Origin: Bacteroidales bacterium
Lineage (GTDB): Bacteria > Bacteroidota > Bacteroidia > Bacteroidales > UBA4417
NCBI GenBank assembly: GCA_025350385.1
Contig: JANXXZ010000358.1
Location: 1-11,964 of the forward strand
Length of the DNA stretch: 11,964 nt
Direction: 5' to 3'
Made by a program: the position numbers and the translations under genes. The notes under the pieces were generated by a model that ran no database searches, was not told the DNA's origin, and saw only the letters and a program-made list of their open reading frames with translations. Shown piece by piece: positions 6,006 through 11,964 of the stretch (position 1 is its first letter; the number at the start of each line of letters is the position of its first letter).

Positions 6006-7895
6006 CTACCTGAGTAAGGTAAGTACTCCTCTTTTAACTACTTTATCCCGGTTCAGCAGGTTACCGCTTACGCTGAATTTCATTGTCCAGACAAACACCC
6101 CGGTCGGGCAATCAGCCCCGTTAAAGGTGCCATCCCAGCTGTCGAAGAAACTGTTTGTTTCCCACATCAGTTGTCCCCAGCGGTTATAGATATAAAAATG
6201 ATAGTTTTCAATTCCCTCGGTAGGTCCTTTCACGGCAAACCGGTCATTTAACCCATCGTGGTTTGGTGTAAAGGCTGAAGGCACAACGAGGTCAAGCAAT
6301 AAGACCTTGAGCGTATCGCTCTGCAGGCAACAGTTGGTATCGATTATGGAAACAGTATAATACCCGGGCTGTGATACTTCAAATTGCTGTAGCATCGAGC
6401 CATCCTGCCAGAGGTAGCTCTTCATTAAAGCACCACCATCAAGTAAAACGGCTGATCCTGGCAGAATATATATACTATCAGAAAAGCTGGCAAAACTCTT
6501 TGGAGGCAACTTGTTTATTTTGATAGTTGCCGGAGTATCGAAGGAGAGCCCGTTAAAATATTCGGTTGCCTTAATAGTGTAAGTTCCTGAAGTGGAAAAA
6601 ACATGAAAAGGTTGAAGCGAATTATCTGTATTTGATGTTCCTGATGCCGGGTCTCCGAAATTCCAGCTGATAGAATCAATATTTGAGCTATTTGTCAGGT
6701 ACATATAGGTATCGTCACCCATGCATTTTGTATCATACGTCACAGCCGGAATGTCAAAATAACTTTGAATGAAATTTGGTAACCCCCGCGGAGCCAGGCT
6801 ACCGTTGATGTTTAACCCATTTTCCGCCAGATTACAAGCTGTACCGGGGCGGTTCGGATTCTCAATAACTCCAAGGAAAGGTTGCTTGTAGCGGGCAGCA
6901 TATATTTTGCCGTCGACGGACAACTGCAGTGCTGTAAGATCCAGCGGAAGCTGGTTTATCAGTACCGGGGCTGATCCTGCTGACAGGTCAACCTGGTAAA
7001 GATTGTTGGTAGCATTGGTAGTCGTATTAACCGTAGTAAAATACAGGTACCTTGAATCGGGAGAAAACTCAATACCATAGGGACTGCCTAAATCCGGGGA
7101 AGTTATCTGTCGGGCAGTAGAAACAATCCCGGAAGTATTATCGAAGTCAAACCATTCAACCATTTTTGCGCCTAAGATGGCATGGGCAAGCCTGGAACCA
7201 TCTGTTGATAATTTCATATACCCGACAGAAGTGTTGCTGGAGAACGTTCCTGCCTGGACCATTCCGACATTACTAATCACCGGTAAACTATCAACACCAG
7301 CGTTGGTAACCATATATGAATAGAAAGAATTACTATTCCATCCGTGAGCCACTACCCAATAATCAATACCATTTGCATGTTTTACACCGGTAATTTTCTC
7401 AGGTGTTTCATCCAGCAACTTTTTTACGGGAAGAGTATCCAGGGCTGCGGTTGCAGAGAGATCAATGAATGAATAATTGAGTCCTTTTGTAAATATCGGT
7501 GCCGGGTACAAAAGATGATCGACGGTGAAAATATAATACTGTTTGTTCGCAAGAGGTTTAGGGACAAGGAGTGACGATTGGGAAGATCCCAGGTCACCCT
7601 CGAGCGTATTGGATAACAGGTTGGCATTTTTATCCCAAAGCTTCATTCCATCCGTAAATAACAGCAGGTTGCCCTCAGCATCGGAAATGGATGCACAGCC
7701 TTTGCCAAACGGAAGAACGGGCGGTAAAGCGGATTGAGTGACAGAACCTGCGTGAAACTGAAGTTTAATACTGCTGTAAAAGCACCAGGTTTCTCCTTCA
7801 CGGGGTGGTTTATACGAACAATCATTGACTGTTTGCCCGAGCACAAACTGACAAAGAAAGAAAGTAAGCAAGACAGGTAATATTAGCTTGAACAT
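6006..7895 (-). CDS. Secreted propeller/PKD protein with T9SS type B sorting domain
   Basis: The 629-residue protein starts with a signal peptide (MFKLILPVLLTFFLCQFVLG, cut before QTVND). Residues ~60-350 form a repeating beta-propeller-like region with blades such as ISDAEGNLLLFTDG, LSTDGSRLAHAI, FSPDSRYLYF and LSVDGKIYAARY, resembling WD40/YVTN-type repeats. A PKD domain follows (~385-462, SISWNFGDP and GTYTIKA), then a second Ig-like segment (~465-533). The C-terminal ~95 residues carry the CHU_C / gliding-motility-associated type B signal: PSAFTPNHDGLNDRF (539-553), IYNRWGQLMWET and SWDGTFNGADCPTGVFVW. Such proteins cross the outer membrane through the type IX system and are secreted or surface-attached; the specific function is unknown. 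It is flanked by a 237-base gap upstream and a 133-base gap before tex, so it is probably monocistronic. No clear terminator follows its TAG stop. Confidence 0.93.
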   Translation of the reverse strand: MFKLILPVLLTFFLCQFVLGQTVNDCSYKPPREGETWCFYSSIKLQFHAGSVTQSALPPVLPFGKGCASISDAEGNLLLFTDGMKLWDKNANLLSNTLEGDLGSSQSSLLVPKPLANKQYYIFTVDHLLYPAPIFTKGLNYSFIDLSATAALDTLPVKKLLDETPEKITGVKHANGIDYWVVAHGWNSNSFYSYMVTNAGVDSLPVISNVGMVQAGTFSSNTSVGYMKLSTDGSRLAHAILGAKMVEWFDFDNTSGIVSTARQITSPDLGSPYGIEFSPDSRYLYFTTVNTTTNATNNLYQVDLSAGSAPVLINQLPLDLTALQLSVDGKIYAARYKQPFLGVIENPNRPGTACNLAENGLNINGSLAPRGLPNFIQSYFDIPAVTYDTKCMGDDTYMYLTNSSNIDSISWNFGDPASGTSNTDNSLQPFHVFSTSGTYTIKATEYFNGLSFDTPATIKINKLPPKSFASFSDSIYILPGSAVLLDGGALMKSYLWQDGSMLQQFEVSQPGYYTVSIIDTNCCLQSDTLKVLLLDLVVPSAFTPNHDGLNDRFAVKGPTEGIENYHFYIYNRWGQLMWETNSFFDSWDGTFNGADCPTGVFVWTMKFSVSGNLLNRDKVVKRGVLTLLR

Positions 7896-8023
7896 CAGTA
7901 GTTAAGGAGTTTTTTATCAGAAAGTATCGTGAGTCCGGTTTATTTCTATTTGAATTGTTAAAGGGGTAAATTTACAGTTGCTGACAAATTGACCTTTTTG
8001 GCAATTACCCAGGATTATTAATG

Positions 8024-8049
8024 AAAAACCAACTTCGTGGGTTGGTTTT
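8024..8049 (-). terminator. Intrinsic terminator for the 924-residue T9SS protein gene
   Basis: Read on the minus strand, AAAACCAAC (8049-8041) pairs perfectly with GTTGGTTTT (8033-8025) around a seven-base loop. The T-run at 8028-8024 follows directly. It lies about 84 bases after the TAA stop at 8133-8135 and before the next gene, separating the two T9SS-client genes into different transcripts. The stem is only moderately GC-rich. Confidence 0.6.
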
Positions 8050-8132
8050 CCATTTTATATTTCATTTGAAATCAGCAATAACTTTCGCCGTAAACTCACT
8101 TTCCGGTTAATGATAAGAGTCCGGATTCAAAG

Positions 8133-10907
8133 TTATAGTTTGATTATTCTAACCACCCTGAAGAAATCACTACTGAACAACCTAAGAAAATAAACACCGG
8201 AAGGCTGGTCAGTAAGGTCAATTGAGAAAGTCCTGGTTGTTCTGTAAGGAATTTCTATCTGGGCTCTTCTGATAATAATACCTTGCAGGTTAATCACCTC
8301 TTCCTTTAGTTCAGTCTGGTTTACGCGCATCCTGCATGTATATAGCCCATTCCCCGGGTTAGGATAAACCAGAATCGATGAAACTTCATCGTTTTCAGGC
8401 ACACCATAACTGCATTCACTATAGGTATACAAAACTGTCAGGGAAGCAGAATTTGAGCAGCCTGTTAGGGAATTGGTCACATTTACGGCGTAGGTCAGCA
8501 TATCAAAAGCCAGGCCGGTTGTTGCGGAGGTAATTTCGGGAGTGGTTGCTCCGTTTGTCCACAGATAAGTTGAGTTCGGATTCAAAGCGCTGATTGTCAG
8601 TGTATCGAATACACAGGCCAGGATGGTATCGCCGCTGATGGCATGGGCACCGGCAGGAATAAGATGGATCACAGGAAGTGGATTCACCAGGACAGTAACA
8701 TCACCAATGCTTTGAGTAAATCCATCGGTTATCGCCAGGTGATAAGTAGTTGTGGTTGTGGGTGATACAACCGGATCACTGGCATTTGATACTACATTGC
8801 CCCCTACACTCCAGGTATAAGTATAATTACCCGAACCACCTGTAGATAAAGGGTGCAGCGCAGTTGATTCACCAATACAAACCGGAGATTGTTCCGCTTG
8901 CGGAGTTACCTGGAGAGCTCCCCCGATTATCGAAACCAGGATATTACCGGAAGAAGTGCAACCATGGCTGTCAATGGCTGTTAATGTAAAGGTGGTAGTA
9001 TTTGTAAGGAGGAGAGTTGGAGTGAAATTTAGCGTTGGAAATGCTACGAGGTTCGAAGGGCTCCAGGAATAGAGGTATGGAGCCTCACCGCCCGACGCAC
9101 TGCCACTCAGAGTAGTCGTCGTCCCGTTTGGAATTGTAATATCTGATCCGGCTGATACAACAGGAGTGGGATAAACCGTTATGGTAATATTTTTTGTCAA
9201 CGTGCTGAAACCATCTGTTACCTCAACTGAATATGTAGTGGTTACATCAGGCTGAACAGTGATATCTTCGAGGGTGGAAGTAAAGCCCGGAGGGTTGGAT
9301 GTCCAGGAATAACTATAAACTCCGGATCCTCCGCCCGACTGTGCATTAATAGCTGAAGAAGCACCAAGGCATAATGCCTGTGGATCTGCAATTAATTGCA
9401 CACCCATGGGACCGCCGGTTATGGTAACGGTCATAACATCAGTCTGCTGACAGGAGTTCCCAAGATCAGTGACTGTCAAATAAAAATCAGTTGTTGACGA
9501 TAAGTTCACCGTGGACGGATTTGGGATATTGGCATTCACCAATAAATTAGCGGGTTCCCAGTGATAGGAAAAATTTCCTGTGCCACCTGTAACACTGCAT
9601 TGTAAAGTAGTATTTGTTCCGTATGGAATCGTTTTATCAATACCGGCGTCCACAACTGGTGTCGGATTAATCAATACAGGCTTTATTATCTGACCTTTGC
9701 ATCCGTTATTGGAGGTAACACGGAGGAGAACATTGTAGGTTCCGCCATTCGGGTAGGTAAAGGTAGGATTCTGAATGTTTGAAGTATCAACAAAAACACC
9801 AAAATCCCAGTGCCATGCCGAAACAAATCCTGAAGGAATAGTGCTGGCATCCGAAAACAGGGTTGCTGATCCGGAACAATTATTACTAAACGTAAAATCA
9901 GAAACAGGCTTGGGATTAACATCAACTACTGCCGTACCGCTGGCAACTCCGCTGCAAATCTGATTTGATATAGCTGTGATGGCATAGGTAGTAGTTACTA
10001 ATGGATGAACATAAAAAGTGAAAGGAGACTCGGCAATAGGTATTGTCTGAGGATTCAGCCCATTGGCGGTCACTGTCGCTACCCAGGGTGGATGATTCTG
10101 ACAGGTTATTGTAAGCTGGGTGGAATCGCCCTGGCAAATTGCTGCTCCTCCGGCAAGCGAAGCAGTAGGTTTATTGAATACTGCAACCGAGGTGTAATTG
10201 GTATCAGCGCTGGGTTGCCCGTTCACCGTAACGGAAAGTGAATAGATGCCAGCCATTGAAAGCTGGACATTGGGACGAGTAGGATTTTGAATAACGGATG
10301 ACCATCCATCGGGTCCGGCCCAATGATACACTGCATTATTCATGTTTGCGGCAGCGAGGTGCAGGGTTTCTCCTACGCAGAGTGGTCCGTCATTACCTGC
10401 GGCTGGGGGAAGAATGGTACAATCAGTGGATCCTGCCCCACCTGTCTGTGAAAAAATGATATTACAGGGCTGGTTAGAGTAATTGGTTATGATAAGAATA
10501 TAGTACTTACCCTGGATTGCATTAGGAATATCAACTACCTCAGTAGAGGCGGTGGAATAGCTGCAATCTACTACTTTATTGGAGGTAAGTTGTCCACATG
10601 CATTTTGATTATCGAAAGGACCCCAAAGACAAAAATCGATATCATGAGAAGGTTCACTGTGCATGGTGATTTGGATCATACCTGGCAAGGCGATTTTCAT
10701 GTAATACCAGGCAGGGTTTGGTGTAGTGCCCAGGCATGAATAAAAAGGCCCGGACTGAGCAGAAGGGGTACCGGTTCCTGCAGGGAAACTATATGCAGTT
10801 CCTGTGCAGAATGGTAATGCTCCTTCGCACATGTTATTTCCAACTTGGGCAAGACCCATTTTCAGATTGAAAACAATTATTACCAGTAGTAGTATAAAAC
10901 GTTTCAT
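8133..10907 (-). CDS. Large multi-domain secreted protein with PKD/Ig-like modules and T9SS type A sorting domain
   Basis: The 924-residue protein has a signal peptide (MKRFILLLVIIVFNLKMGLA, cut before QVGNN). Residues 21-160 form a cysteine-containing beta-sandwich (NMCEGALPFC, DIDFCLWGPFD, GKYYILIITNY), a common N-terminal module of Bacteroidota surface proteins. Ig-like modules follow at ~163-245 and ~246-330, then a clear PKD domain at ~332-414 (WHWDFG, GGTYNVLLRV). Next come two tandem copies of a two-module unit (415-579 and 580-742) and a degenerate module (~743-830). The end (~845-924) is a type A T9SS signal: VYPNPGNG (847-854), INLQG, SGVYFLRL and final RVVRIIKL. No enzymatic motif is seen, so an adhesin or structural surface role is the best inference. 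It starts 15 bases after the stop of the 141-residue gene, so the two form an operon. The ATG at 10905-10907 directly precedes the signal peptide. Confidence 0.93.
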   Translation of the reverse strand: MKRFILLLVIIVFNLKMGLAQVGNNMCEGALPFCTGTAYSFPAGTGTPSAQSGPFYSCLGTTPNPAWYYMKIALPGMIQITMHSEPSHDIDFCLWGPFDNQNACGQLTSNKVVDCSYSTASTEVVDIPNAIQGKYYILIITNYSNQPCNIIFSQTGGAGSTDCTILPPAAGNDGPLCVGETLHLAAANMNNAVYHWAGPDGWSSVIQNPTRPNVQLSMAGIYSLSVTVNGQPSADTNYTSVAVFNKPTASLAGGAAICQGDSTQLTITCQNHPPWVATVTANGLNPQTIPIAESPFTFYVHPLVTTTYAITAISNQICSGVASGTAVVDVNPKPVSDFTFSNNCSGSATLFSDASTIPSGFVSAWHWDFGVFVDTSNIQNPTFTYPNGGTYNVLLRVTSNNGCKGQIIKPVLINPTPVVDAGIDKTIPYGTNTTLQCSVTGGTGNFSYHWEPANLLVNANIPNPSTVNLSSTTDFYLTVTDLGNSCQQTDVMTVTITGGPMGVQLIADPQALCLGASSAINAQSGGGSGVYSYSWTSNPPGFTSTLEDITVQPDVTTTYSVEVTDGFSTLTKNITITVYPTPVVSAGSDITIPNGTTTTLSGSASGGEAPYLYSWSPSNLVAFPTLNFTPTLLLTNTTTFTLTAIDSHGCTSSGNILVSIIGGALQVTPQAEQSPVCIGESTALHPLSTGGSGNYTYTWSVGGNVVSNASDPVVSPTTTTTYHLAITDGFTQSIGDVTVLVNPLPVIHLIPAGAHAISGDTILACVFDTLTISALNPNSTYLWTNGATTPEITSATTGLAFDMLTYAVNVTNSLTGCSNSASLTVLYTYSECSYGVPENDEVSSILVYPNPGNGLYTCRMRVNQTELKEEVINLQGIIIRRAQIEIPYRTTRTFSIDLTDQPSGVYFLRLFSSDFFRVVRIIKL
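8682..9665 (-). repeat. Two tandem two-module (A-B) units inside the T9SS protein gene
   Basis: Unit 1 encodes residues 415-579 and unit 2 residues 580-742 (165 and 163 residues). Each has an A module beginning PTPVV.AG.D.TIP.GT.TTL and containing YSW or YHW plus P.NL, then a B module with CLGASSA or CIGESTA, GGGSGVYSYSW or GGSGNYTYTW, TTTY and TDGF. The copies are diverged in both protein and DNA, so the duplication is old and selected rather than a recent expansion. Confidence 0.7.
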
Positions 10908-10922
10908 TGGTAGGAGATTATT

Positions 10923-11348
10923 TTACCGGTATTTATCATATTTTTTCATCAGATCCTTCTTCTGGCTCTCAGAAAGAGAGATTCCAGCTGATATGGCTTT
11001 CGCACGATAGCTTTCAATGGACTTTAATATTGGTCCGGTATCATTGATTTTATTGGAAAACACTTCCAGGGCAGGCCCGGATATGTCTGTTTTATTTACT
11101 ACTATTTTTGAATCGGCATAGATCAGATCAAGCATATAAGCCCTTTCGAAAAAACCGGGCAGCCTGGTCAAGTCTATTGAAATATAAATGTTTAAGTCAT
11201 CAGTCGAAACTACTGTGACAAATGGGTTTTCACGCTCCGCAACTTTAGTGGCTTGTTGTGGGAAAGCAGAAAATGGAATCAAGATTATTAATAAAGCAAC
11301 CCAGATCAGAGCTACTTCCCGGTTTTTATGTCTGGCTATTCTTTTCAT
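10923..11348 (-). CDS. Small exported or membrane-anchored protein of unknown function
   Basis: I do not recognise this 141-residue protein. Residues 1-12 are basic (MKRIARHKNREV), followed by a hydrophobic stretch to ~30 (ALIWVALLIILIPFSAFPQQ). This is either a signal peptide cut before QQATK or an uncleaved anchor, so the mature part lies outside the inner membrane. The mature part has a beta-like segment (PFVTVVSTDDLNIYISIDLT), a hydrophobic middle (YMLDLIYADSKIVV) and a charged, probably helical C-terminus (LSESQKKDLMKKYDKYR). No cysteines, lipobox or T9SS signal are seen. It is the first gene of a two-gene operon, ending 15 bases before the 924-residue T9SS client. A role linked to that protein is possible but is inferred only from position. 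The ATG at 11346-11348 is the only start that retains the export signal. Confidence 0.75.
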   Translation of the reverse strand: MKRIARHKNREVALIWVALLIILIPFSAFPQQATKVAERENPFVTVVSTDDLNIYISIDLTRLPGFFERAYMLDLIYADSKIVVNKTDISGPALEVFSNKINDTGPILKSIESYRAKAISAGISLSESQKKDLMKKYDKYR

Positions 11349-11816
11349 ACTGTTTGCTTAAAAGTATGCAATTCGGTTTTATTTATCTTTTGCTTTGATA
11401 ATTCTAATTAGACACCAGTTCCTGATTAAGTCTGGCATATTTGAACATTCAGAACCTGGCTTCATTACATTCAATGCATTAACCTATTGCCTTAACAATG
11501 AGTCAAATAAAGTGATGTATAGTTAAGCGTAATACCTTTTTGAAGTAAAAATCCTGGGATAATTTACTGACCTGATAGTCACGTCAACACCAAAGGTTAT
11601 TAAAGTGTGTTGATTAGTATTCCAAGTATCAACGTATGAACGTAGATGCAATAATAGCTAATTTTTTAATTTACACTGCAGATATTTTACTTTTTTATTC
11701 ATGAACAGCCAGAAACAATCTATTTCTCCAGGTATTGGAGTGAAGGCGCAAACTGATCAAAGAAATTGAAATACAATAAATTCTGAATTTGGTATTTATA
11801 ATACAAGTCATAGAAA
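11349..11816. other. Gene-free AT-rich region upstream of the two-gene operon
   Basis: These 468 bases contain no open frame I would call a gene on either strand; the best, an ATG at 11701, gives only 22 residues. The region must hold the promoter for the 141/924-residue operon, but I find no full -33/-7 match. The closest is TACTTTTA on the minus strand just upstream of the start, lacking the final G and a -33 TTG. No riboswitch, tRNA or other RNA structure was recognised. Confidence 0.5.
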
Positions 11817-11964
11817 ACCACAAATATGGTCACAGAGCGACACTCAGAAAGAATTACAGGAAGTATGAGCGCTCATCCGGAATACCTGCAGAGAGAATTA
11901 TTCAGCTATCGGATAAGAAACATGATCTAAAAAGACTCAGTATTTCTCAGTGCCCGCAGTGCCT
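11817..11964. repeat. Imperfect inverted repeat of the CACAGAG/CTCAGTGCC type, cut by the window edge
   Basis: The block opens with ACCACAAATATGGTCACAGAG, split here as ACCACAAATA plus TGGTCACAGAG, and closes with TTTCTCAGTG CCCGCAGTGCC at 11943-11963. Bases 11828-11850 align to the reverse complement of 11943-11963 at 16 of 21 paired positions with two one-base gaps. The arms therefore face each other around ~92 bases. Pairs of this kind (ACCACAGAG... facing ...CTCTGTGGT) are familiar in Bacteroidota intergenic DNA. The right arm probably continues beyond the edge. Confidence 0.5.

Noticed and set aside
7966..7975. Palindrome GTAAATTTAC as an operator upstream of the type B T9SS gene
   Set aside because: A single AT-rich 10-base palindrome is expected by chance at this composition; there is no second copy or regulator gene nearby.
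11701..11769. 22-codon plus-strand open frame
   Set aside because: Too short, with no promoter or ribosome binding site and a composition like the surrounding non-coding DNA.
1..11964. Defence island, phage, integron or biosynthetic cluster
   Set aside because: No recombinase, nuclease-helicase, toxin-antitoxin, phage structural or biosynthetic enzymes are encoded; the genes are ordinary Bacteroidota surface and housekeeping types.

Overview
The window looks like a chromosomal segment of an uncultured or little-studied member of the Bacteroidota. The evidence is two secreted proteins carrying the two classes of type IX secretion system (T9SS) C-terminal sorting signal, a phylum-type promoter (-33 TTGG, -7 TAnnTTTG) in front of one gene and -7 matches in front of two more, few Shine-Dalgarno sequences, and intergenic DNA full of low-complexity and hairpin repeats of the kind seen in this phylum. 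No plasmid, phage, transposase, CRISPR, tRNA or rRNA features are visible.

Layout. Bases 3-119 are the 3' end of a plus-strand membrane-protein gene, followed by a likely intrinsic terminator. Bases 120-608 hold no gene but at least four repeat blocks. All remaining genes are on the minus strand, so they are transcribed from high to low coordinates: a 141-residue exported protein of unknown function (10923-11348); 15 bases later, a 924-residue multi-domain adhesin-like protein with a type A T9SS signal (8133-10907), with a hairpin terminator near 8024-8049; a 629-residue propeller/PKD protein with a type B (CHU_C / gliding-associated) T9SS signal (6006-7895); the RNA-binding protein Tex (3713-5872); an MFS transporter (2468-3655); and an M23 metallopeptidase (609-2336) with its own strong promoter match. 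Bases 11349-11964 contain no convincing gene; the last ~150 bases form an imperfect inverted repeat.

Working together. The two T9SS clients and the small exported protein form a surface/secretion neighbourhood, and the M23 peptidase acts in the periplasm or at the outer surface. Tex and the MFS transporter are housekeeping-type neighbours with no clear functional tie to them. I see no new multi-gene system. The most interesting items are the intergenic repeats, a possibly leaderless peptidase mRNA, the tandem two-module repeat inside the 924-residue protein, and the unrecognised small gene co-transcribed with it.
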